Of a stretch of DNA of 64,000 nucleotides, positions 7,933-16,391 are shown in pieces. Under the pieces are notes generated by a model. The model did not search any database. It was not told the origin of the DNA and saw nothing but the letters and a program-made list of their open reading frames with translations. Position 1 is the stretch's first letter, and every line of letters begins with the position of its first letter. A program made the translations under genes and the position numbers. This stretch comes from ASV31 sp965229765 (GTDB lineage: Bacteria > Pseudomonadota > Alphaproteobacteria > Rhodobacterales > Rhodobacteraceae). The stretch spans positions 62,001-126,000 of the forward strand of contig CBDDJT010000002.1 in NCBI GenBank assembly GCA_965229765.1. Reading direction: 5' to 3'.

Positions 7933-8859
7933 TCAAGGGTCGCGCGACAATGGGTGGTGTTCCAACACCAGCGCCTTCAGCCGTTCATCAAGCACATGGG
8001 TATAGATTTCGGTGGTGGACACGTCCGCGTGGCCGAGAAGGGTCTGGATCACCCGCAGGTCCGCGCCGCCCGCCAGCAGGTGGGTGGCAAACGCGTGCCT
8101 TAAGGTGTGCGGCGTGACCTTGGCAGGGCTGACACCTGCCGCCACGGCGATATCCTTGATCAGAAGGTAGAAACCGTTGCGCGTCAGGTGCCCCGCCTTG
8201 CCGCGCGAGGGAAAAAGAAAACGAGAGCCCTTGCGCCGGTCGAGGCGCGCGGCGTCTTCTTCGCCGTCGCGTTCGGCCAGCCATGCCGCCAGCGCCGCGC
8301 GGGCCGGAGTGGACAGCGGGACCATCCGCTCCTTTCCGCCCTTGCCGCGCACGAGAAGCATTCGCGGATCGCCGCGCGCCGCGGTCAATGGCAGTTCCAC
8401 CAGTTCGCTGACACGCATACCGGTGGCATAGAGAAGTTCCATCAGGCAGGCGTTGCGCAGGCGGTCGCGTCCGGTCGCGCCATGGTCGCGCGCAGCGGAC
8501 AGCAGGCGGTCGACCTCTTCGGTGTCCAGCGTCTTTGGCAGGGATTTCCGCCGCCCCGGGCCGCGGATCTGTATGGCCGGGTTGTCGTTGCGCCAGCCTT
8601 CTTCGAAGGCAAAGCGATAGAGCTGGCGGATCGCCGAGAGGCGCCGGGCGCGGGTGGACTGGGCAAGGCCCTGGGCCTCGCAATGGACGAGGTAGTCCTC
8701 GATCTCGGTCCGGGACGCGTCTTGCAGCGTCTTGCCGCGATCCGTCTGCCAATCGTCAAAATCCTTCAGGTCACGGGCATAGGCAAGGCGCGTGTTCTCT
8801 GCCGCGTCCAGTTCCGCCGCCTGCGCCTCAAGGAACGCGGCGATCCACTGGCGGCTCAT
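7933..8859 (-). CDS. xerD: Tyrosine recombinase XerD
   Basis: A 308-residue site-specific recombinase that with XerC resolves chromosome dimers at dif. It has the SAM-like N-terminal core-binding domain (about 5-90) and the catalytic domain with the complete set Arg149 (TGMRVSEL), Lys173, His251/Arg254 (HTLRHAFATHLL), His277 (LLGHADV) and Tyr286 (IYTHV). The length, full catalytic set and position beside aroK fit chromosomal XerD of this order rather than a phage integrase. It overlaps the upstream gene by 4 bp (ATGA), so it is the last gene of a three-gene operon. Confidence 0.9.
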   Translation of the reverse strand: MSRQWIAAFLEAQAAELDAAENTRLAYARDLKDFDDWQTDRGKTLQDASRTEIEDYLVHCEAQGLAQSTRARRLSAIRQLYRFAFEEGWRNDNPAIQIRGPGRRKSLPKTLDTEEVDRLLSAARDHGATGRDRLRNACLMELLYATGMRVSELVELPLTAARGDPRMLLVRGKGGKERMVPLSTPARAALAAWLAERDGEEDAARLDRRKGSRFLFPSRGKAGHLTRNGFYLLIKDIAVAAGVSPAKVTPHTLRHAFATHLLAGGADLRVIQTLLGHADVSTTEIYTHVLDERLKALVLEHHPLSRDP

Positions 8860-10376
8860 CCGCGCGGGTCCAGGATCAGGATTTCCAGCGCTGCGCGGCG
8901 GGCAGAGGTTTCGAACCCGGCGGCGCGCAGGAATGCCAGCGCGTCGGTCAGTTCGTCCAGGTCGCCGCGCGCACCATTCTCGATGAGCGTCATGGCCCGC
9001 AAAAGCGCTTCGCCCAGCCGGTTTTCCTGAACCAGCCCGTTCAGCCTTGCCGGGGCGGTCGTGGCGCGAAAGCCATCCGCGATGGCGCCGGACAGAGCAT
9101 CCGGGGCGGCCACGTCGCCGGGACGCCCCTGTGCCAGCGCGGCGAGAAAGCGGTCAGCGTCAGAGGCACCGGCCGCTCCGACGCGCTGCCCGTCGAAATC
9201 GTCGGTGAGCAGCCCCATGCGGAAGGCAAGCCGGGCGGCGTCGGGTGGCAGGGAAAGGTCGCCAAGGCGTCGGGCGAAGAGTTCTGCCATCACCGGCTCA
9301 AGCCCGATCCCCGAAAGCGCGCGCCATGCCGCGTCGAGGGCCGGCGCCACGCGCGCCGGATCGCCGCCTGCCAGGGCCAGTTCCAGTGCCTGCACCGCGC
9401 TGACCCGGTCCCAGACGCCCCCGGACGCCGCAGCCTGGCGCTGGGTATAAAGACCCAGCAGCCGGTTTGCCGGCACCGCGCCGCTGCGCGCCAGCCGTTC
9501 TGCGGCTTCGATCTGGGCTTTCCAGCCCCGGCTTTCGCGCAGGTCGGACTGGGCGAAGGCCAGCGGCAGGCGGGCGGTCGGAATCGGATCGCCAAGCGCT
9601 TCGGACATGCGAAACACCAATGGCGAGGGCGTCTCTGGCGGGGCGAGGGGGGGCACGCCTTCGAACAGGACCGGATCGAGGAACCGGGTCAGAAGCGCAT
9701 CCTCGTAGACCGGCAGGAATTCAAGCGCGCGCGCAACTTCAAGTGTCAGGGCAGCGGCGTCCCAGTCGCCGCCGCGCGCAAGGCAGAACACCCGCGCGGC
9801 ATAGTTCGGCGACAGGTCCGGCCGGCGGCGAAGCGTGTCGCAGGCCGCATCCTCTGTCCCGGTCAGCAGTGCCGCGTCGAAGAGCCGGGCAAAGCTTTCA
9901 GGGGTTTCCGTTCCCGCGCGTTCCAAAAGCGCCTTGGCCGGGTCGAGCGCACCAAAGGCGATCAGCGTATCGACGCGCGCGAGAAGAAGAACGCCCTCGG
10001 GGCCGCTGTCCGAGGGCGGGCGCAGTTCGGACACCAGAACCCGGAACAGGAGCCGCCGCATTTCCGGCAGGAGACCGGGACCGAGCCCTGCGAGCCGCCG
10101 TGCAAGATCACCCGCCGTGCTGCGTCCCCACAGGTCGTCCGGCAGGCCAGAGACCGAAGACGGCAGCAGACCCACGGCATCGGGGCTGGGCCGGTCAATG
10201 GCGGTGACGTCGATGTCGGCGGGGGCCGCCGTGTCCGTAACCGGCGCCTCGCCGGCCACCGAGGGCAGTGAAAGCCCGTCTCGCAGCCAGTCGATGGCGG
10301 CCAGGGGGTCCTGCGCGGTGGCCGGGCCGGTCCCAAGCGCCAGCACAAGAGCTGCGGCGACCAGCCTATCCCGCAT
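8856..10376 (-). CDS. Exported alpha-helical repeat protein of unknown function
   Basis: A 506-residue protein with a signal peptide (MRDRLVAAALVLALGTGPATAQ, 1-22). The rest is rich in Ala, Leu, Arg and Asp with amphipathic helices, such as ALLLARVDTLIAFGALDPAKALLERAG-type stretches, suggesting a TPR/Sel1-like solenoid. I recognise no catalytic motif. It is translationally coupled to xerD downstream (4-bp overlap) and overlaps the small membrane gene upstream by 11 bp, so the three are co-transcribed. A periplasmic scaffold role is only a guess. Confidence 0.8.
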   Translation of the reverse strand: MRDRLVAAALVLALGTGPATAQDPLAAIDWLRDGLSLPSVAGEAPVTDTAAPADIDVTAIDRPSPDAVGLLPSSVSGLPDDLWGRSTAGDLARRLAGLGPGLLPEMRRLLFRVLVSELRPPSDSGPEGVLLLARVDTLIAFGALDPAKALLERAGTETPESFARLFDAALLTGTEDAACDTLRRRPDLSPNYAARVFCLARGGDWDAAALTLEVARALEFLPVYEDALLTRFLDPVLFEGVPPLAPPETPSPLVFRMSEALGDPIPTARLPLAFAQSDLRESRGWKAQIEAAERLARSGAVPANRLLGLYTQRQAAASGGVWDRVSAVQALELALAGGDPARVAPALDAAWRALSGIGLEPVMAELFARRLGDLSLPPDAARLAFRMGLLTDDFDGQRVGAAGASDADRFLAALAQGRPGDVAAPDALSGAIADGFRATTAPARLNGLVQENRLGEALLRAMTLIENGARGDLDELTDALAFLRAAGFETSARRAALEILILDPRG

Positions 10377-10503
10377 CCAGGTCCACCGGTTGCCGGATCT
10401 CGTCGCGCGTTGGCGTCAGATCGCCCAGGTAGGCAAAGCCCACGAGGCCGATCCCGCCAAGAACCAGCAGAAGGAAGAGGATCTTGAACAAGGTGCCGAT
10501 CAC
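10366..10503 (-). CDS. Small membrane protein, 45 aa, GTG start
   Basis: This short gene begins with GTG at 10503 and ends TAG at 10366-10368. The product is MIGTLFKILFLLLVLGGIGL followed by VGFAYLGDLTPTRDEIRQPV and DLDAG: one strong transmembrane span (about 4-26) with an acidic, charged C-terminal tail. GGAGAG sits 6 bp before the GTG. It overlaps the start of the next gene by 11 bp, which supports translation in one operon with the helical exported protein and xerD. Function unknown. Confidence 0.72.
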   Translation of the reverse strand: MIGTLFKILFLLLVLGGIGLVGFAYLGDLTPTRDEIRQPVDLDAG

Positions 10504-10616
10504 GTGCCGTCTCTCCGCTACTTTCCGCCAGAGCTGCTTGCCGCGGCTATATATGGCATTTACGACAGTCTGACGCCATTCAGGGCGGCAAGTTTTTTCG
10601 GTGGTCCGATCCCGGG

Positions 10617-11162
10617 ATGGGTTATGTGCTTAGAAAGACGGTTGTTCTTGTCGGAATGATGGGGTCGGGAAAGACCGCCGTCGGCACCGCTCTGGCGCGT
10701 ATCCTGGGTGTGCCCTTTCTCGACTCGGATGCCGAGATCGAAACCGCGGCCAACATGACGATCGCCGAGATCTTCGAGCGTGACGGCGAGGCCTTCTTTC
10801 GCTCCAAGGAAAGCCAGGTGATCGGGCGCCTGCTGGAAACGCAGATCTGCGTTCTGTCCACCGGGGGCGGTGCGTTCCTGTCAGCCGACAACCGGCGCAT
10901 GATTTCCGACCGGGGCGTCGCGGTCTGGCTGCGTGCCGATATCGACCTTTTATGGCAGCGCGTTCGCCACAAGGCGACGCGCCCGCTTTTGCGCACCGCC
11001 GATCCCTATGGCACGCTTTGCGCTCTTGCCCGGGCAAGAGAGCCCTCTTATGCGCTTGCCGATCTGGTGGTCGATGCGCATCCGGGCTACGCCATCGACG
11101 ACATGGCGCGGAAGGTGGCCGAGGTGCTGCTGACACGTCCCGATGTGCTGGAGGCCCGCTAG
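10617..11162 (+). CDS. aroK: Shikimate kinase
   Basis: A 181-residue P-loop kinase that phosphorylates shikimate at the 3-OH, step five of chorismate synthesis. Walker A is GMMGSGKT (residues 13-20). The shikimate-binding DSD (LDSDAEIE), the FRSKE helix and the GGG motif (STGGGAFL) are all present, with the lid region RPLL. It is 1 bp upstream of aroB and divergent from the small membrane gene. Length is normal for the family. Confidence 0.95.
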   Translation: MGYVLRKTVVLVGMMGSGKTAVGTALARILGVPFLDSDAEIETAANMTIAEIFERDGEAFFRSKESQVIGRLLETQICVLSTGGGAFLSADNRRMISDRGVAVWLRADIDLLWQRVRHKATRPLLRTADPYGTLCALARAREPSYALADLVVDAHPGYAIDDMARKVAEVLLTRPDVLEAR

Positions 11163-11163
11163 G

Positions 11164-12279
11164 ATGACCGAGACCGTTACCGTCGACCTGCCCGGGCGCG
11201 CCTATGACGTGCGCATCGGGCCGGGACTGATCGCGCGGGCCGGGGCCGAGATCGCGCCGCTTCTGGCCCGCCCGCGCGTGGCCGTCGTCACCGACGAGAC
11301 GGTGGCGGCACATCACCTTGAAGCGCTGCGCGAGGGGCTTTCTGCGGCAGGTATCGCCATGTCGGCGCTGGCGCTGCCGGCGGGAGAGGCCACCAAGGGC
11401 TGGCCCGAGTTTTCGCGCGCGGTCGACTGGCTGTTGTCGGAAAAGGTCGAACGGCGCGACGTGATCGTGGCCTTCGGGGGCGGCGTGATCGGCGATCTGG
11501 CGGGCTTTGCGGCCGCGGTCCTGCGGCGGGGGGTGCGGTTCGTGCAGGTTCCCACGACGCTTCTGGCGCAGGTCGACAGTTCGGTCGGGGGCAAGACCGG
11601 CATCAACTCTGTCCATGGCAAGAACCTGATCGGCGCCTTTCATCAGCCCAGCCTTGTGCTGGCAGACACCAATGTGCTGGACAGCCTGCCGCCGCGCGAC
11701 TTCCTTGCAGGCTATGGCGAAGTGGCAAAATACGGGCTTCTGGGGGATTCGGCGTTCTGGGACTGGCTGGAGCGTACAGGGCCGGCGATTGCCGCAGGCG
11801 ATGCGGCAGCGCGAATTGCCGCCGTGCGCCGATCCGTCGAAATGAAGGCCGAAATCGTCATTCGCGACGAGACCGAGCAGGGCGATCGCGCGCTTTTGAA
11901 CCTTGGGCACACATTTGGCCACGCGCTGGAGGCGGCGACAGGCTATTCCGACCGGCTTTTGCATGGCGAGGGTGTTGCGATCGGCTGTGCTTTGGCGTTC
12001 GAACTGTCGGCCCGGCTGGGCCTGTGTTCACAGGAAGAGCCGAGCCGCGTGCGCGCGCATCTGGATGCAATGGGGATGCGGGTGGACCTGACGGATATTC
12101 CGGGGGACCTGCCGGACGCCGACGGGCTCTTGCGGCTGATGTCGCAGGACAAGAAAGTGGTGGACGGGCAGTTGCGGTTCATCCTTGCGCGCGGGATCGG
12201 GCAGGCCTTTGTCGCCAGCGACGTTCCCGACGTGGCAGTGCGCGGGCTTCTGGACGATGCTTTGGCCCGGCGCGGCTAG
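11164..12279 (+). CDS. aroB: 3-dehydroquinate synthase
   Basis: A 371-residue NAD+- and metal-dependent enzyme converting DAHP to 3-dehydroquinate, step two of the shikimate pathway. Diagnostic stretches: GGGVIGDLAGFAAAVLRRG, PTTLLAQVDSSVGGKTGIN (substrate-binding lysine), EVAKYG and NLGHTFGHALE with metal-binding His. The ATG at 11164 follows the aroK stop by 1 bp and uses AGG in the end of aroK. The 3' end overlaps the convergent protease gene by 4 bp. Confidence 0.96.
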   Translation: MTETVTVDLPGRAYDVRIGPGLIARAGAEIAPLLARPRVAVVTDETVAAHHLEALREGLSAAGIAMSALALPAGEATKGWPEFSRAVDWLLSEKVERRDVIVAFGGGVIGDLAGFAAAVLRRGVRFVQVPTTLLAQVDSSVGGKTGINSVHGKNLIGAFHQPSLVLADTNVLDSLPPRDFLAGYGEVAKYGLLGDSAFWDWLERTGPAIAAGDAAARIAAVRRSVEMKAEIVIRDETEQGDRALLNLGHTFGHALEAATGYSDRLLHGEGVAIGCALAFELSARLGLCSQEEPSRVRAHLDAMGMRVDLTDIPGDLPDADGLLRLMSQDKKVVDGQLRFILARGIGQAFVASDVPDVAVRGLLDDALARRG

Positions 12280-13352
12280 GCGGCCCCGCGCAGCACCATC
12301 AGTTCACCGATGTTCTCTCGAGTGACATAGCCAAGGAACAGCCCCGCGGGATCGGTCACGGCTACGGCCGGCGCGCCGTTGGTGCCCAAGGCTGAAAGAA
12401 CGTCAGACAGCGGCGCGGCCAGCGGCACCGAGGGGATGTCACGGGTCATGACATCTATGACGCGAAGCTGCCGATCCTCGCCCCGGGCGGCGGCATAGAT
12501 GGCCTGCCGTGTCAGGAAACCGTTCAGGTGCCCCGCAGCGTCGAGCACGGGAAACTCGTGCTGGGTGGTGCGCATCAGCCCCGAAGACATGGCAGCGATG
12601 CCGTCATCGGGCGATAGCGGTTCGAACGCGGTGATCATGGCGTCGCGTGCGCGCAGGCCGCGCGCCATCTCCTGCACGGCGACGTCAGAGTTTTCGGCCG
12701 CCGCCGCGGCAAAGACGAACAGCGCGATCAGCAGAAGCATCAGGTTGCCGGTGGCAAGGCCCGCAAAGCCGAAGCCGAAGGCAATCGCCTGGCCTGCGCG
12801 CGCGGCGATTCGCGTGGCTTGCGCGCGCCCGAAGCGGGTGGCCAGAAGCGCGCGGAAGACCCGGCCCCCGTCCATCGGGAAGGCGGGGATGAGGTTGAAG
12901 ACAACGAGGAACAGGTTGACCATGGCAAGCTTGGCCCAGAACCCCACCTGCGGGTCGTCGAGGTTTTCCAGTGTGGTCACGTCCAGACGCGCGCCGAAGA
13001 CCAGCACGAGCATGGCCCAGATCACCACGTTGACGGCCGGACCGGCCAGCGCCACCGCGATTTCTCGCATCGGTTCTTCGGGCAGGCGTTCCAGCCGGGC
13101 CATGCCGCCGATCGGCAACAGGGTGATGTCGGGAGTGCGAATGCCATAGCGCCGCGCCATGAGCGCGTGGCCGAACTCATGCGCGATCACGCAGGCAAAC
13201 AGCGCAACGACGAAGGCCACGCTTACCGCGGCATCTGCGGGGCCTCCCTCGACATAGGCGGCAACGCCGATCCACAGAAGGAGCAACACGAAGGTTGCAT
13301 GTACCCGAAGCTCGGATCCGAGAAGGCGCCCGATGGGAAATGACCAGCTCAT
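12276..13352 (-). CDS. Site-2 protease family (M50) zinc metalloprotease with CBS domains
   Basis: A 358-residue intramembrane protease. Four to six hydrophobic segments carry the zinc site HEFGH (His58, Glu59, His62) and the distant NLIPAFPMDGGR motif with the third ligand Asp. The C-terminal third (about 225-350) is a CBS pair (RDAMITAFEPLSPDDGIAAM; VIDVMTRDIPSVPLAAPLSD), implying control by an adenine nucleotide ligand. This SpoIVFB-like group (subfamily M50B) differs from RseP, which is also in the window. Substrate unknown. Confidence 0.9.
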   Translation of the reverse strand: MSWSFPIGRLLGSELRVHATFVLLLLWIGVAAYVEGGPADAAVSVAFVVALFACVIAHEFGHALMARRYGIRTPDITLLPIGGMARLERLPEEPMREIAVALAGPAVNVVIWAMLVLVFGARLDVTTLENLDDPQVGFWAKLAMVNLFLVVFNLIPAFPMDGGRVFRALLATRFGRAQATRIAARAGQAIAFGFGFAGLATGNLMLLLIALFVFAAAAAENSDVAVQEMARGLRARDAMITAFEPLSPDDGIAAMSSGLMRTTQHEFPVLDAAGHLNGFLTRQAIYAAARGEDRQLRVIDVMTRDIPSVPLAAPLSDVLSALGTNGAPAVAVTDPAGLFLGYVTRENIGELMVLRGAA

Positions 13353-13390
13353 GCCCGGGATCTAGGCGTTCGGGCAGGCTGGCGGAAGGC

Positions 13391-13879
13391 TCAGAACGGA
13401 ATTTCGTCTTCCATGTCGCCGGCAGGCGACGGGCCGCCATAGCCGCCCTGCGATCCACCGAAGCCGCCGTCGCGGTCGTCGGGATAGCCGCCGCCACCGC
13501 CACCGCCACCGCCGCCCTGGCCGCCGTTGCGGCTGTCCAGAAGCGTCAGTTCACTTTTGAAGGGGCGCAGCACAACCTCGGTCGAATACCGGTCCTGCCC
13601 GGACTGGTCCTGCCACTTGCGGGTTTCAAGCTGGCCTTCGATGTAGACCTTGGAGCCCTTGCGCAGGTACTGCTCGGCGATCCGGGCAAGCGGTTCCGAG
13701 AAGATCGCGACCGAGTGCCATTCGGTGCGTTCCCGCCGTTCGCCGGTATTGCGGTCCTTCCAGTTCTCGGATGTGGCGATGCGCAGGTTGCACACCTTGC
13801 CCCCGTTCTGGAACGTGCGCACCTCTGGGTCGCGGCCGAGGTTCCCGACCAGAATTACCTTGTTTACTGATCCTGCCAT
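13391..13879 (-). CDS. ssb: Single-stranded DNA-binding protein
   Basis: A 162-residue SSB. The OB-fold occupies about 1-112 (MAGSVNKVILVGNLGRDPEV, TEWHSVAIFSE, KVYIEGQLETRKWQDQSG), followed by a Gly-rich flexible linker and the acidic tip DMEDEIPF that recruits repair and replication proteins. GGGAGG precedes ATG 13879. It is transcribed divergently from the lytic transglycosylase. Upstream in-frame ATGs would add residues unlike any SSB, so this start is chosen. Confidence 0.96.
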   Translation of the reverse strand: MAGSVNKVILVGNLGRDPEVRTFQNGGKVCNLRIATSENWKDRNTGERRERTEWHSVAIFSEPLARIAEQYLRKGSKVYIEGQLETRKWQDQSGQDRYSTEVVLRPFKSELTLLDSRNGGQGGGGGGGGGGYPDDRDGGFGGSQGGYGGPSPAGDMEDEIPF

Positions 13880-14036
13880 CGCAGCCTCCCGTCGATTCTG
13901 GCGGTTTTCCCGGTTACAGCACCCCAACACGGTGAAGGAAAGATGAATCTCCGGCAAGCTCTTGCCGAGCCGTGGGGTGGGGCTGGCGGTCTTGGCGCGA
14001 AACGCTATACTCCGCACCAAGACCATGGGGGTATGC

Positions 14037-14624
14037 ATGCAGCGTGCGGTATCTGTTCTGATCGCGGCAACCATAGGCGTTTTCGGGGCCGGTGCTGCCT
14101 CGGCCGAGCTGCTGTTTTCCAACAAGAACCGGGCGTCGCTTTTCGGTTCCCAGACCAGCGTTCTGGACAAGCGGGCTTCGCAGCAATACGCAAATTCGGT
14201 CCGCCTGACGCCCAATGGCCACAGCGTGCCCGGGCAGATCCCAAGCTATACCGGCAAGTATTCGGGGCCTTACCTGGACATCGCGCGAGAGGTCGCGCGG
14301 CAGCACGGGGTGCCCGAGGATCTTTTCCTGCGTCTGGTCCAGCAGGAATCGGGATGGAAGGCCACGGCCGAATCGCACAAGGGTGCTTTTGGCCTCGCGC
14401 AACTGATGCCCGGAACGGCGGATTTGCTGGGGGTCGACATCTCGGATCCCCGCCAGAACCTTGAGGGCGGGGCCCGGTATCTGAAGATGCAGTACGATCG
14501 TTTTGGCAACTGGCGGCTGGCGCTGGCGGCCTATAATGCCGGTCCCGAGGCGGTCGAACGGCACGATGGGGTACCCCCCTTTGCCGAGACAGAGGATTAC
14601 GTCCGGATCATCCTTGGCAGCTGA
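14037..14624 (+). CDS. Lytic transglycosylase (SLT domain)
   Basis: A 195-residue exported murein lytic transglycosylase cleaving the MurNAc-GlcNAc bond. Signal peptide 1-23 (ends GAGAASA), then a basic spacer, then an SLT goose-lysozyme-like domain at about 78-195 with catalytic Glu104 in LVQQESGWK, plus AFGLAQLMPGTA and AAYNAGPEAV, the standard motifs. Start: ATG 14037 follows GGGGG; ATG 14025 would add four residues (MGVC) and is possible. Divergent from ssb. Confidence 0.9.
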   Translation: MQRAVSVLIAATIGVFGAGAASAELLFSNKNRASLFGSQTSVLDKRASQQYANSVRLTPNGHSVPGQIPSYTGKYSGPYLDIAREVARQHGVPEDLFLRLVQQESGWKATAESHKGAFGLAQLMPGTADLLGVDISDPRQNLEGGARYLKMQYDRFGNWRLALAAYNAGPEAVERHDGVPPFAETEDYVRIILGS

Positions 14625-14632
14625 CGCCGCGT

Positions 14633-16297
14633 CTACGCCTCAAGACCCAACGCATAGGGGTGCAGCTCGAAACTCGGGTGCATCTGGGCTCCGCGCACGC
14701 CGGGCCGCATGTGACGGTAGATGGTCCGCCAGTACGGCTGGATGATGACCCCCTCGTCGCGCAGGATCTGCTGAAGCTGCGCCATGACCGTTCGGCGTTC
14801 TCCGGCATCGGTCAGCGCCACGGCCCGGGCGAGCAGCATGTCGAACTCGGCATTCCGGAAACCCGTCTCGTTCCATGCAGCATCGCTGCGATACGCCAGC
14901 GACAAAGCCTGCACGCCAAGCGGCCTGTGGTTCCAGTCCGTGGCGCTGAAGGGGTAGGTCTTCCAGTTCACCCAGAAATCGGCTCCGGGCAAGATGCGGC
15001 GGCGCACGGCGATCCCGGCATCGCGCAGCATTGCGGCGACGGCATCACAAGTGTTCTTGCGCCAGTCATCGTCGATCGAGATCAATTCGTGCTCGAACGT
15101 GTCCAATCCCGCGGTTTTCAGGGCCTCACGCGCGGCGGCGGGGTCGAAGGCCAGGGGTGGCATGTCGGCGTATTCGGGGTGAATCGGGCTGACGTGGTGG
15201 TTCTCGGCCAGCGTGCCACGACCGCCATACCCAAGTTCCAGCAGGATGGCATTGTCGCAGGCCAGCGCAAGCGCTGCACGCACGGCGGCATCGGCATAGG
15301 GGCGGGCCCCTGCGACAACGGCCTGTTGATTGGTGCGCACGACGATGGTGTTGCTGCTGCTGACGTCAGAGCGGACGAAACCCGCCTCGTCGAGAATCCC
15401 GATGAACTCTCCGACGGACTCGAACAGCATGTCGACCTCGCCGGCCTGAAGCGCGGCCAGCCAAGAGGCAGGATCCGTGCCGTAGTCGATATACTCGATC
15501 CGGTCGAGCAGGGCGTCGCCGAAGACGGCCGCGCCCCACCATGCATGATCGGGGTTGCGTTCGAGGATCGAGCGTGTGCCGGGCAGGTGCTCGACCGGGC
15601 GGAACGGGCCAGTGCCGATCGGAGCGGCCGCCGGGTCGCCACCATCATAGGACGGATGCATGATCGCGGCGGGATAGTCGGACATGTTGGGGATGAGCGT
15701 GATGTCGGGGGCGGGGAGATTCAGGCGGATCGTGGCAGGATCGATCAGCTCGATCGCGCCGTCGCGGGCCTGTCCTGTCGCGGGGTCGACAAGCCCGTTC
15801 ATGCGCGTGGCCATAGAGTTGCCCGGCACGTCCGTGTCGCACCACCGCCGAATGTTCCACGCCACGTCCTCTGCCGTCAGGGGGGCGCCATTGGACCAGG
15901 TGATGCCGTCACGCAGAAAAAGCGTATAGGTGGCCGCATCTTCGCTGGCCTCCCAGCCTTCCAGCAGCATTCCGTGCAGCGTGCCGTCGTGGTCATATTC
16001 CACAAGGTACTCGAGCCAGCCGCGGCAGATATTGGCGATCTGCGGCCAGTCCCAAAGGCGAGGGTCCTTGAGCGGGCGCACGTCCATCTGGATGCGAAGG
16101 GTCCCGCCTGTTCCCGCAGTGGCTTCCTGTGCCGGGGCGGGCTGACCTATGAGACCGTAGGCCGCCGTGGCGGTCAGGCCGAGCGCGGTGGCCCGTGTCA
16201 GGAAGGCCCGCCGGTCAAGCTGCCCGGCAAGATGCTGGGTTGCGAAGGCGCACGCGCTTGGGTGCGGAGATGCGTCGGCATTCCGTCGGCGTTTCAT
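14633..16297 (-). CDS. Peptide/nickel-type ABC transporter substrate-binding protein (SBP_bac_5), orphan
   Basis: A 554-residue family 5 extracytoplasmic solute-binding protein (DppA/OppA type). A twin-arginine leader is seen at about 28-53 (DRRAFLTRATALGLTATAAYG), so it is probably Tat-exported. Family hallmarks: WDWPQIANICRGWLEYLVEY, GWEASEDAATYTLFLRDGITWSNGAPLTAEDV (the signature region, split here for reading) and PIGTGPFRPVE. GGGAGG precedes ATG 16297. No permease or ATPase gene is adjacent; the only neighbour on the strand is an AraC regulator 95 bp upstream, which probably controls it. Confidence 0.9.
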   Translation of the reverse strand: MKRRRNADASPHPSACAFATQHLAGQLDRRAFLTRATALGLTATAAYGLIGQPAPAQEATAGTGGTLRIQMDVRPLKDPRLWDWPQIANICRGWLEYLVEYDHDGTLHGMLLEGWEASEDAATYTLFLRDGITWSNGAPLTAEDVAWNIRRWCDTDVPGNSMATRMNGLVDPATGQARDGAIELIDPATIRLNLPAPDITLIPNMSDYPAAIMHPSYDGGDPAAAPIGTGPFRPVEHLPGTRSILERNPDHAWWGAAVFGDALLDRIEYIDYGTDPASWLAALQAGEVDMLFESVGEFIGILDEAGFVRSDVSSSNTIVVRTNQQAVVAGARPYADAAVRAALALACDNAILLELGYGGRGTLAENHHVSPIHPEYADMPPLAFDPAAAREALKTAGLDTFEHELISIDDDWRKNTCDAVAAMLRDAGIAVRRRILPGADFWVNWKTYPFSATDWNHRPLGVQALSLAYRSDAAWNETGFRNAEFDMLLARAVALTDAGERRTVMAQLQQILRDEGVIIQPYWRTIYRHMRPGVRGAQMHPSFELHPYALGLEA

Positions 16298-16391
16298 CGA
16301 ACCTCCCGTGGGACAGCGATCATGGCTGATTGCACAACGGCACGTCTCTGCGGTCAATGCCGCACGCGCAAAATTCCGGTGATCGCAGGGG

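Noticed and set aside
7933..8859. Tyrosine recombinase as a phage or island integrase
   Set aside because: Length, complete XerD-like motifs and location beside aroK in an operon with non-mobile genes fit the chromosomal XerD; there are no att-like repeats or phage genes.
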